Of a stretch of DNA of 41,756 bases, positions 32,177 through 39,279 are shown piece after piece; position 1 is the stretch's first letter, and the number at the start of each line of letters is the position of its first letter. Source of the DNA: JAUQQI01 sp042408785 (GTDB lineage Bacteria > Chloroflexota > Dehalococcoidia > JAUQQI01); NCBI GenBank assembly GCA_042408785.1, contig JBHOQU010000088.1:1-41756 (forward strand), in the 5' to 3' direction. A model generated the notes under the pieces. The model was not told where the DNA came from, did not search any database, and saw only the letters and a program-made list of their open reading frames with translations. The translations under genes were made by a program, and so were the position numbers.

Positions 32177-32964
32177 AGCAGGCCGAACTCCCGCAGGATC
32201 TCCTGGCTGTAGGCGATCCGACCGGTCATCGTCTGGGCCGTCTGCGTTGCCAGGATGAGGGCGGCCTGGGCCATGTACTCCACGGGCTCAGCCCGGGGGT
32301 CATCGGCCGACTCCAGCAGTCGGTGGAATAGGACCCCGGGGGTGGGAACCACCTGGGAGGGTGAAAGGGCGTTAACGGCGATGTTGTATTCAAAAAGCTC
32401 CTGCGCCAGCCCCTGGGTCAGCCGCTCGAGGGCGGCCTTGCTTACCCCGTAAGGGGTGCCGCCCCGCCCGGGACTTGTATAGGGCCCGGGACCGGGGCCG
32501 ATGGCCGCCCGGGAACTTATGTTAATTATATTGCCGCTGCGCCGCTCCAGCATATCGGGCAGCACCGCCTGAATCAGCATGAAGGGACCGTGGAGGTTGA
32601 CGTTTATCAGGGTGAACCAGCGGTGGAGGGGATAGTCTTTAACGGGAATGTACCAGTTGACGGCGGCATTGTTGACCAGGATATCGATGGGCCCGAAGGC
32701 TTCCCGGGTGCGGGCCACCAGGTTGCGCACGTCCTCCTCTTTGGAGACGTCGGTGCGGACGGCAATGGCCTTGCCGCCGAAGGCCTCAATCTCCCGGACC
32801 ACGTCGTAGATGGTGCCCGGGAGGCGCTCGTCCCGCTCCTGCTCGGTGCGGGCGGCTACGGCAACTCGGGCCCCCTCCCGGGCAAAGAGCACGGCGATGG
32901 CCCGGCCGATACCGCGGCTTGCCCCGGTAACGATGACAACCTTGCCTTCGAGTTGTCCGGCCAT
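32173..32964 (-). CDS. Short-chain dehydrogenase/reductase (SDR)
   Basis: A 263-residue Rossmann-fold NAD(P)-dependent oxidoreductase. TGASRGIGRAIA is the cofactor motif, DILVNNAAVNW the NNAG region, NIINISSRAA carries the catalytic Ser, and YGVSK the Tyr-x3-Lys pair. A 10-residue GPGPGPYTSPG insertion precedes the active-site Tyr. The substrate cannot be inferred. Upstream the strand carries AAGGAGTAAGC before the ATG. Confidence 0.92.
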   Translation of the reverse strand: MAGQLEGKVVIVTGASRGIGRAIAVLFAREGARVAVAARTEQERDERLPGTIYDVVREIEAFGGKAIAVRTDVSKEEDVRNLVARTREAFGPIDILVNNAAVNWYIPVKDYPLHRWFTLINVNLHGPFMLIQAVLPDMLERRSGNIINISSRAAIGPGPGPYTSPGRGGTPYGVSKAALERLTQGLAQELFEYNIAVNALSPSQVVPTPGVLFHRLLESADDPRAEPVEYMAQAALILATQTAQTMTGRIAYSQEILREFGLL

Positions 32965-33078
32965 AGCTTACTCCTTGGGGCTTGGATTTGGCGGCAGCCA
33001 AGGGATTATAGCCGAGCGCAGCCGTCCCCGCAAAGCCATTTTTATGAATTTTTTGATGAAATCTTAACCTGCCCGCCA

Positions 33079-33107
33079 TTGACAAGGGGACCGACCGGTC
33101 ATATACT
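33079..33107 (+). promoter_or_regulatory. Promoter of the TrmB-family gene
   Basis: TTGACA (33079-33084), 17-bp spacer, TATACT (33102-33107). A near-consensus sigma-70-type promoter. The -10 overlaps the palindrome at 33104-33121. Confidence 0.85.
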
Positions 33108-33142
33108 ATCTGCGGATAGTAGTTGTGGATATAGCTACTATC
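33104..33142. promoter_or_regulatory. Palindromic operator with an extra half-site
   Basis: TACTATC-TGCG-GATAGTA (33104-33121) is a perfect 7-bp inverted repeat overlapping the -10 box and start site. A third TACTATC lies at 33136-33142. This placement is that of a self-repressing regulator. Confidence 0.7.
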
Positions 33143-34012
33143 CGGGAAGGTAGCTTGGAAGGGTCCGACCCGGTCGCTCTGCTGGAGGAGCTGGGCTTTG
33201 GCGGCTACGAAGCTAAGGCCTACGTTACCCTTCTGGAGCAGGGTCCCCTAACCGGCTACCAGCTGGCGAAGGCTTCGGGAGTTCCCCGGGCCAATATCTA
33301 CTCGGTCCTGCGCCGGCTTGAAGAGCGCGGGGCGGTGGTGGTTGTTCAAACCGAAGCCGGCCGCCGCTACCGGGCGCTGGACCACCGGGAGTTCCTGGCC
33401 CGGGTGGAGAAGTCCTTCAGGGCCCGCCTCAGCGAGGCGGCGCGGGCCCTGAGTCGGGTTGCCCCGGTCGAGTCGCCTTCGTACGTTTACAACTTTACCG
33501 GCTACGCCAACCTGGTGGCCCAGGCCGGCCGGCTTATCGAGGCGGCCCGGAGTCAGGTTCTGGTAAGCGGCTGGGGTCAGGAGCTGGAACAGTTGGCCCC
33601 AACCCTTGAGGCCGCCCGGGGACGGGGCGTCGCCGTGACCCTGGTCTGCATGTCCGGCTGCCAGGCCCCCTGTCCCCACTGCTCGGGCCGGCTCTACCGG
33701 TACCGGCTGGGCGAGCCGGGCGACTGCCGCTGGCTGCTGGTAATCGCCGACGGCCAAGAGCTGGTTGCCGGCCAGGTCGAGGCCGACGGCCGGGTTATCG
33801 GGACCGGCAGCCGTCAGCACCTGCTGGTGGCCATTGCCACCTGGTACATGCGGCATACGGTTGCGGTGGCCGAGCTGCTTCGGGTGCTGGGTCCGAAGTT
33901 GCCCGGCTTGCTGGATGCCGACGCCCGGCAGGCCCTCCTGGAAGCCACCGCTGAGCGGCTGCCATGCGGTAGCTGGTTTGAGCCGGGATGCTGGGCCGAA
34001 ACCGCCAGCTGA
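33125..34012 (+). CDS. TrmB-family transcriptional regulator with Cys cluster
   Basis: A 295-residue regulator. The N-terminal winged helix LEELGFGGYEAKAYVTLLEQGPLTGYQLAKASGVPRANIYSVLRRLEERGAV is the TrmB domain. A coiled segment follows, then a phospholipase D-like/TrmB effector domain (YVYNFTGYANLVAQAGRLIEAARSQVLVSGW). Within it lies C175-x3-C179-x3-C183-x2-C186 (CMSGCQAPCPHC), probably a metal or Fe-S site; the tail has two more Cys. GTG 33125 lies only about 11 nt after the predicted transcription start and has no ribosome site. TTG at 33155, preceded by GGAAGG, is about equally likely. Two small genes follow on the same strand. Confidence 0.85.
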   Translation: MDIATIREGSLEGSDPVALLEELGFGGYEAKAYVTLLEQGPLTGYQLAKASGVPRANIYSVLRRLEERGAVVVVQTEAGRRYRALDHREFLARVEKSFRARLSEAARALSRVAPVESPSYVYNFTGYANLVAQAGRLIEAARSQVLVSGWGQELEQLAPTLEAARGRGVAVTLVCMSGCQAPCPHCSGRLYRYRLGEPGDCRWLLVIADGQELVAGQVEADGRVIGTGSRQHLLVAIATWYMRHTVAVAELLRVLGPKLPGLLDADARQALLEATAERLPCGSWFEPGCWAETAS

Positions 34013-34040
34013 AAGCAAGGTGGAAGCGAGGTGATTACAG

Positions 34041-34358
34041 ATGGTAACCGAGACAACCTACGGCTCGGAGTCTCCGATGGTGGCCGGTCGGGTCCTCGGT
34101 GAGGACCTGGTGGAAGAACTTGCCCGGGCGTATGGGCGGGAGCTCACCCCGCTGCAGCGCTTCTGCCTGTACCGGCTGGCCAATTTTGTGGGCCGCCGAA
34201 TGGGGGGTGAACCTGCGTCGCCCCTACAGCAGCGGCTGCTGGACCGGGCGATTTACTCGGTTTACCTCGACTGCCGCCGGGAGGGCGTCGAGGAGATTGC
34301 CCGCCGGTTGCTGGAGGTTGCCCGGCAGCACGCGGCGGCCAGCAATCATCAAAACTGA
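34041..34358 (+). CDS. Small protein of unknown function
   Basis: A 105-residue, probably all-helical cytosolic protein that I do not recognise. It is rich in Arg/Glu/Leu (DLVEELARAYGRELTPLQRFCLYRLANFVGRRM...REGVEEIARRLLEVARQHAA) with no signal peptide or membrane segment. GAGGTGAT lies 8 nt before the ATG. It sits 28 nt after the TrmB-family gene and just before the zinc-ribbon gene, so all three probably form one transcript. Confidence 0.7.
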   Translation: MVTETTYGSESPMVAGRVLGEDLVEELARAYGRELTPLQRFCLYRLANFVGRRMGGEPASPLQQRLLDRAIYSVYLDCRREGVEEIARRLLEVARQHAAASNHQN

Positions 34359-34386
34359 CATGGGAAAGGGAGGTGAAAGGGTAGCT

Positions 34387-34575
34387 ATGGTTCGGGGTGT
34401 AACGTCGGTTTCAGGCCTTAAGCGAATTCTGCTTAAGAGCTGCCCCCGCTGCCGCGGCGACCTGATTCGCGAGGACGGCCTTGGGGACGAGGTCGCCTAC
34501 ACCTGCCTCCAGTGCGGCCGAACCCTTGAGGGCGAGCAGCTGAGGCGGTTCCTGGCGAAGCTTCAGGCCGCGTAA
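34387..34575 (+). CDS. Small zinc-ribbon protein
   Basis: A 62-residue protein with a four-Cys ribbon, CPRC...CLQC (SCPRCRGDLIREDGLGDEVAYTCLQCGRTL), and a short helical end. ATG 34387 follows AAAGGGAGGTGA; an in-frame ATG at 34360 precedes that site and is unlikely. No function is known for such stand-alone ribbons. It closes the TrmB operon before a strong terminator. Confidence 0.75.
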   Translation: MVRGVTSVSGLKRILLKSCPRCRGDLIREDGLGDEVAYTCLQCGRTLEGEQLRRFLAKLQAA

Positions 34576-34602
34576 AGCCGACCAGAAACCGAAATCTGGC
34601 CC

Positions 34603-34634
34603 GGGCGGCGCTGGTTGCGCCGCCCGACCTTTTT
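34603..34634 (+). terminator. Intrinsic terminator of the TrmB operon
   Basis: GGGCGGCGC (34603-34611) pairs perfectly with GCGCCGCCC (34617-34625) around a TGGTT loop, followed by GACCTTTTT. It runs into the stop codon of convergent speB. Confidence 0.9.
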
Positions 34635-35475
34635 AGCCGAAGAGCAGGATAAGCTCCCGCAGGATCTTGGCGGCCACGATAGAGGTCAGGTCGCCCCGGT
34701 CATAAGGCGGGGAGACTTCGACCAGGTCGGCCCCCACCAGTCGGAAACCCCGCAGGCTGTAAATAAAGTCGATGACTTCCCGGAAGCTGGCCCCGGGCGG
34801 CTCGGGCGAGCCGGTTCCGGGGGCGACGGCGGGGTCCAGCACGTCGATGTCAATGGAAAGATATATGGGCAGGTTGGTCAGTTCCCGGCGCAGGCCGGTG
34901 GGCAGTTTCACCTCCGACGACCAGTACCGGGACCGGCCGGCGGCCACGAACTCCTCCCGGGTGCCCGACCTGATCCCGAGCTGAACCAGCCGGTCGGGTC
35001 CCAGCTCCTCGGAAATCCGCCGGAAGACGGTGGCGTGGGTGAGGGTCAGGCCCCGGTCGTTGGGGGCCAGGTCCAGGTGGGCGTCCAGCTGGATGACCAC
35101 CAGGTTCGGGTGGTGCCGCTGGGCGGCCCGCACGCCCCCCAGACTCAGGGTATGCTCGCCCCCCACTAAGATGGGGACGGCCCCGGCCTGCATCACGTCG
35201 GACGCGGCCTGGGCCACCCGCTCCACCGCCGCCTCGGGCTTAAGGCCCGCCACCTCCACGTCCCCCCCGTCGGTAAAGGCCACCTCCGAAAGGTCCCGGT
35301 GCAGCTCCGGGCTGTAGGTCTCCAGGCTGTCGGACGCCAGCCGAATCCGGCCCGGGGCGAGGGCGGTGCCCATCCGGTAATACTGGGTCCGGTCGAGGGG
35401 AACCCCGAGCAGAACCAGCCGGGGCCGGTCCAGGGAACGGCTACCCAGAAACGGCGGCGTAACCGGCAAGGGCAT
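34633..35475 (-). CDS. speB: Agmatinase-family ureohydrolase
   Basis: A 280-residue binuclear-Mn ureohydrolase. Metal ligands are visible in VGGEHTLSLGG, QLDAHLDL and SIDIDVLDPAVAPG (normal length and spacing). With pdaD and speE in the same operon it could hydrolyse agmatine to putrescine or, as in Thermus, N1-aminopropylagmatine to spermidine. Its start lies 35 nt inside speE. Last gene of the polyamine operon. Confidence 0.93.
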   Translation of the reverse strand: MPLPVTPPFLGSRSLDRPRLVLLGVPLDRTQYYRMGTALAPGRIRLASDSLETYSPELHRDLSEVAFTDGGDVEVAGLKPEAAVERVAQAASDVMQAGAVPILVGGEHTLSLGGVRAAQRHHPNLVVIQLDAHLDLAPNDRGLTLTHATVFRRISEELGPDRLVQLGIRSGTREEFVAAGRSRYWSSEVKLPTGLRRELTNLPIYLSIDIDVLDPAVAPGTGSPEPPGASFREVIDFIYSLRGFRLVGADLVEVSPPYDRGDLTSIVAAKILRELILLFG

Positions 35476-36325
35476 CGGCGTAGCCTCCGGCTAAGACGGG
35501 CTTAAGGAAGGGCGGCAGGGCGAAGGCGGCCCGGTGGACCTCAGGGGTGTAGTAGCCGGTTTTACCGGCCGGGCCGGCCATGGGCACGGCCGGGTCGAGG
35601 TCGTCCGAGGCGGCCAGAAAGCTCCACCAGACCCCAGGGTAGGCGGGAATGGGCGCAAAGTAGGGTTTGACCAGCCGGAAAACCTGCCCGAGGTTGCGGT
35701 AGGCCCCCACGAACTCCGGGGTCATCAGGATGGGCGACCCGCTCTGGGTGACGAAGATGCCCGGGGGGCGCAGGCGGGAGCGGGCCCGCTGAAAGAACTC
35801 GACCGTGAAAAGGCCGGCGGCGGGCCCGACCGGGTCGGTGGAGTCGACGAGGATAACGTCGTAAATTTCGGCCGTATCGGCCACGAATCGGACGCCGTCG
35901 GCGGTTACCAGCCGGGCCCGGGGGTCATCGAGGGCACCGCCGGCAATTTCCGGCAGGTGGCGGCGGCAGACCTCCACCACCTGGGGGTCGATCTCCACCA
36001 GGGTTGCCGACCGAACCCTCGGGTCGGCAAGGACCCGGCGCAGGGTGCCGCCGTCGCCCCCGCCGATAATGAGGACGCGGGCCGGGTTCGGGTGGGCCAT
36101 AAGGGGCACGAGGGCAAGCATCTCGTGGTAGATAAATTCATCCCGCTCGGTGGTCTGGACCGCCCCATCCAGGACGAGGGCCCGGCCCAAAAGCTCCGTT
36201 TCGACGACCTCAATCCGCTGGTAGGCCGACGAGGTCACGTACAGGTGCCGGCGAAGGCGAAAGCGCTGCTGAAAGCCCCGAATAGGTGGTTCGCCGAACC
36301 ACCCGGCCGAGTCAGTCACCGGCAA
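35441..36325 (-). CDS. speE: Polyamine aminopropyltransferase (spermidine synthase)
   Basis: A 294-residue SAM-fold enzyme that moves an aminopropyl group from decarboxylated AdoMet. QRIEVVETELLGRALVLDGAVQTTERDEFIYHEMLALVPL, VLIIGGGDGGTLRRVL, LVEIDPQVVEVCR and DVILVDSTDPVGPAAGLFTVEFF are classic SpeE motifs; the catalytic Asp is in DSTD. The preferred acceptor (putrescine or agmatine) cannot be told from sequence alone. Start overlaps the end of speD. Confidence 0.96.
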   Translation of the reverse strand: MPVTDSAGWFGEPPIRGFQQRFRLRRHLYVTSSAYQRIEVVETELLGRALVLDGAVQTTERDEFIYHEMLALVPLMAHPNPARVLIIGGGDGGTLRRVLADPRVRSATLVEIDPQVVEVCRRHLPEIAGGALDDPRARLVTADGVRFVADTAEIYDVILVDSTDPVGPAAGLFTVEFFQRARSRLRPPGIFVTQSGSPILMTPEFVGAYRNLGQVFRLVKPYFAPIPAYPGVWWSFLAASDDLDPAVPMAGPAGKTGYYTPEVHRAAFALPPFLKPVLAGGYADALAGYAAVSG

Positions 36326-36662
36326 TGCCCCGGAACAGCTGCAAAACCTGGACGTGGGTCGGGTTGAACCGCTGCTTTAAGACCGGGACGACCGCATCTG
36401 GGTCCACGGGCTCGCCGCAGGTAAACAGGTCCACGGCGGCGTAGCCGAGCTCGGGCCAGGTGTGGATCAGGATGTGGGACTCGGAGATGATGGCAACCCC
36501 GGTCACGCCCTGCGGCGAGAAGGGGTGCAGATGAAGGCCCAGCAGCCGCGCCTTGGCCACCTCGGTCAGTTCCCGCAGGGTCTGCTCGACGATTTCGGGC
36601 GAGTTGATGCTGTCGTCGCAGCCCCAGAGCTCGAAAATAAGGTGCGAGCCGACGCTCCTCAT
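36312..36662 (-). CDS. speD: S-adenosylmethionine decarboxylase proenzyme, prokaryotic class 1B
   Basis: A 116-residue proenzyme that self-cleaves at Glu-Ser to form the pyruvoyl cofactor: IISESHILIHTWPELGYAAVDLFTCG holds the cleavage Ser, the His and the catalytic Cys. It supplies decarboxylated AdoMet to SpeE and BpsA. GGGAGGTGACAG precedes the ATG, which overlaps the pdaD stop (ATGA). Confidence 0.97.
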   Translation of the reverse strand: MRSVGSHLIFELWGCDDSINSPEIVEQTLRELTEVAKARLLGLHLHPFSPQGVTGVAIISESHILIHTWPELGYAAVDLFTCGEPVDPDAVVPVLKQRFNPTHVQVLQLFRGIAGD

Positions 36663-37129
36663 CTGTCACCTCCCCATAGGATTACTGCGGCCAGGGCGCA
36701 TCCCAGCCGCGCGACCCGGTGGGTGGAGACGCAAATTTCTACCCGCTCAAGCTCGATTCCCCGCCGGGTAAAGGCTTCCGCCAGCATCTGCCGCACCACC
36801 GCCTCGACCTCGGCCGGGTCGCCGGGCCCGGAATGCTCGAAGATCATCCCGTGGGCGTTGCGCCCAAAGCCGATCCCGACGCAGGCGGAGACAACCTCAC
36901 CCGGCCGGTCGGAGACGGCGGCGGTGTAAACCGTGGGGATCAGCGTTCCCGGCGGGACCTCGGGCAGCCCGGTCAGGGGCCGGGCCCCCTTCGGCAGGAC
37001 GCTGCTTACTTTGATAAGGTTCAGGTCGCCGATTCCCGCCGCAAGCAGGGCGTTATCAAACGCGTTTAGGGCGGTCGTCCCTTCGGCCGCCCCAGACGTT
37101 AACCAGTAGTACCCCGGCAAATTCCACAT
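36659..37129 (-). CDS. pdaD: Pyruvoyl-dependent arginine decarboxylase
   Basis: A 156-residue PvlArgDC that makes agmatine from arginine. The self-cleavage site is in LIKVSSVLPKGAR (Ser-Ser). GIGFGRNAHGMIFEHSG and the C-terminal VEICVSTHRVARLGCALAAVILW match the family. It lies between bpsA and speD. Only a poor ribosome site precedes the ATG. Confidence 0.95.
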   Translation of the reverse strand: MWNLPGYYWLTSGAAEGTTALNAFDNALLAAGIGDLNLIKVSSVLPKGARPLTGLPEVPPGTLIPTVYTAAVSDRPGEVVSACVGIGFGRNAHGMIFEHSGPGDPAEVEAVVRQMLAEAFTRRGIELERVEICVSTHRVARLGCALAAVILWGGDR

Positions 37130-37145
37130 CAGGTCTGCCCCGGCG

Positions 37146-38201
37146 TCAGGTATCTACCAGCCCCTCGGTATCAAAGTAGATATCGCTGCTGCCCACCCCC
37201 CAACCAAACCGGTCGGAAATCTTCTCGATTCGCACAAAACTTGAATTATACCAGGTTCCCGACGGGCTCGCCAGCCGGTCAAAGGGCGGCCGGCGCAGGT
37301 CGGCCAGCAGGTAATCCCAGGTCTGATACCTGCTGAACTCGGGCAGAAGGTCGGTGATAACTACCCGGTGGTCCACCAGCAAGGCCCGCTCGAGCCGGTA
37401 CCACTTGGCCGCCGACCCTTCCAGGCGGGTGATGCCGAAATAGCCGGCGGCGCCCGGACCCCTCAAGCTGGCGATTCCCCGGCCGATAAAGAGCAGAAGG
37501 CCGGCGAGGGCCTCCGGCGGGTCGGTGTGGAACGTATCGAAGGCGCGCACCAGCTCCGGGTCCAGCGGCTCCCGCAGGTCGGCCACCCGGGCGGAAAGCG
37601 AAAGGCCCTCCTCCTGCGCGACGATATTGATAAAATCGACCAGCCGCCGGTCGATTTCCAGGACCACAACCCGGCGGGGCAGGCCGGTCAGGGCCGCGGC
37701 CACCGAAAGCAGGTCGTCGTCTCCCAGGACCAGCAGGTCGAGGCCCGCCAGGTCTCCCCGTCCTGCCATGAAGGCCACCCGCCGCCAGACGTCCTCCGGC
37801 AGAAGGTGCACCTGGTCGTACTCGGCGGCAGGCGCCGGCCGGGCGGCCGCAATCCGGTAAAAGCGGACGGCCCGGTCGGGCAGAAAGCCCTCTCCGGCCA
37901 CCCCGGTCCCCCGGCAGGCGGAACATTCCGGGGCAGGCAGGGGCGAAATTCCCGCCTCCGCCAGGGCGGCCCGGCCTGCCGGCGTTAAGTGCGCCCCCTC
38001 CTCTTTCAGGTTTACCAGGCCGCCGGCTTCCAGGCTGGCCACCACCGCCCCCACTGCCCGGAGGGGCACCCGGGCCCGGGGGGCAAAGGACCAGAAGTTG
38101 GCGTCGGCGGCGAGGGCCGCGCAGACCCGGCGGACGTCGGCCGGGGTCACCGGAAAGCCGAGGTGCTCGGAGACTTCGTCCGCCAGTGCCTGGAGGTCCA
38201 T
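37146..38201 (-). CDS. bpsA: N4-bis(aminopropyl)spermidine synthase (branched-chain polyamine synthase)
   Basis: A 351-residue protein of the former DUF43 family. It has an N-terminal winged-helix-like domain, a small CSACRGTG motif (about residue 93), then the aminopropyltransferase core with the acidic motif LLVLGDDDLLSVAAAL, VVVLEIDRRLVDFI, FDTFHTDPPEALAGL and DLLPEFSRYQTWDYLLADL. BpsA adds two aminopropyl groups to spermidine, giving quaternary branched polyamines seen in (hyper)thermophiles. First gene of the operon. Confidence 0.95.
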   Translation of the reverse strand: MDLQALADEVSEHLGFPVTPADVRRVCAALAADANFWSFAPRARVPLRAVGAVVASLEAGGLVNLKEEGAHLTPAGRAALAEAGISPLPAPECSACRGTGVAGEGFLPDRAVRFYRIAAARPAPAAEYDQVHLLPEDVWRRVAFMAGRGDLAGLDLLVLGDDDLLSVAAALTGLPRRVVVLEIDRRLVDFINIVAQEEGLSLSARVADLREPLDPELVRAFDTFHTDPPEALAGLLLFIGRGIASLRGPGAAGYFGITRLEGSAAKWYRLERALLVDHRVVITDLLPEFSRYQTWDYLLADLRRPPFDRLASPSGTWYNSSFVRIEKISDRFGWGVGSSDIYFDTEGLVDT

Positions 38202-38222
38202 GGGTGTTAGCCTTAAATACTT

Positions 38223-38228
38223 ATCATA
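38223..38228 (-). promoter_or_regulatory. -10 box candidate for the polyamine operon
   Basis: Minus strand TATGAT lies 21 nt before the bpsA ATG, giving a short leader (about 15 nt). No good -35; low certainty. Confidence 0.45.
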
Positions 38229-38491
38229 CCCGCCCGCCCATCCGCAAATCGAGCCACCCCGCGGCAGGGCTTTCTAGTTTTGTTGCCCGTCTGCAGCGCT
38301 GAATCTGCTCCCCTCCGCCGGTACGCCCCGGAGACCCGCGCCGGATGAGCAGGCGCATCTCACCCAACCATTGGCGAATAGTAGATAATTACGTAAATGC
38401 CGGCAAAACCTGTGGGCCGGCGCCGGCCGTGGATGACTTGGGCGCCTCTCCTGTTGGACTTAATGCAAGGCCCTGAGTCTGGAGGAAGACC
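38229..38491. other. Intergenic region, no gene seen
   Basis: This stretch divides the polyamine operon from the copper cluster. It contains an AT-rich patch (38371-38397, TTGGCG...GATAAT) that could be a promoter for the PCYCGC gene. I find no RNA signature or coding frame. Confidence 0.4.
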
Positions 38492-38961
38492 GTGGTCAGA
38501 ACTGAGCGGCAGGGTCCGGGCATCTCGCGCCGTCGGTTCCTCGGGCTAGCCCTACCGGTGTTCGGCGCGCTGGTAGCCGCCTGTTCGGCCGGTGAGAGCA
38601 TGCCGAGGGGACCAACGGCTTGGCCCAGAGAGGACCGGTGGCCCCACCCGAAGTCCAGGAAGCTTACCGTTTTGCCGTGGGGAACCCGGAGACCCTGCGG
38701 TACATGCCGTGTTCTTGCGGGTGTGGCACCCACGACCACGGGTCCAACCCGGACTGCTACGTTGCCGAGTTCCGGCCGGACGGGTCGGTGGTTCTCGACC
38801 CCCACGCCTTTGGTTGAGGGATCTGTGTGGGCGTCACGCGTGACGTGATGCGACTGCAGGCCAAGGGGAAATCCCTGACGGCAATCCGGGCCTACATCAA
38901 TCAAGCCTGGGGTGGGTACGGCCCGCCCACCAACACCCCCTGGCCGCCGGCCGGCCGCTGA
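38492..38961 (+). pseudogene. PCYCGC-motif lipoprotein gene with frameshift and in-frame UGA
   Basis: A gene in three pieces. The first 35 or so codons from GTG 38492 (GGAGGA 6 nt upstream) encode a Tat-type lipoprotein signal, SRRRFLGLALPVFGALVAAC. The reading then has to shift by -1 between 38596 and about 38640. The next frame encodes PEVQEAYRFAVGNPETLRYMPCSCGCGTHDHGSNPDCYVAEFRPDGSVV with DPHAFG, meets TGA at 38815-38817, then reads on as GICVGVTRDVMRLQAKGKSLTAIRAYINQAWG to a TGA at 38959. In the PCYCGC family (PF13798) the site before G-x-C is Cys, so TGA replaces a conserved Cys. It may be a decaying gene, a sequence with errors, or a selenoprotein. Confidence 0.7.
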
Positions 38962-39279
38962 AGGGGCCGGAGGCATCGGCGGGGGCGTTCGTCCCGCCCA
39001 GGCCGGCTTGATTCGCCACATCGGCCGACGGCCATGGTCGGCCAAGGCCCGTCCCCCTTTGAGCGTCGGCCGGGCCCCTGCCAGGCCCCGACAGGTATAT
39101 CCCCGGCTGGAAGCAGCCGGCGGGTAGTCTGCCCTCGGTGCCGGGAACCCCCGGCAAACGGTTGCACGCCGGCGAATCCGATTGGCCCCTTCTCACCCAA
39201 ATGGGTAGGGAGAAAACCACCCCTTTGAGCAGTGTGCCCCACCTGCCGGAATGTTATAAAGCTAGCCGAGACACTTCGA
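38962..39279. other. Gap of about 320 bp, no gene seen
   Basis: Between the PCYCGC gene and the Sco gene there is no frame with a credible start and family match. It holds several GC-rich inverted repeats and one compact hairpin around 39189-39213 (ACCC/GGGT with TTCTC/GAGAA outside). A TATAAA at about 39255 could be a -10 element for the Sco gene, without a clear -35. Confidence 0.4.

Noticed and set aside
38962..39230. Possible cobalamin or other riboswitch in the GC-rich gap before the Sco gene
   Set aside because: Several inverted repeats exist, but none of the conserved riboswitch core sequences could be found on either strand.
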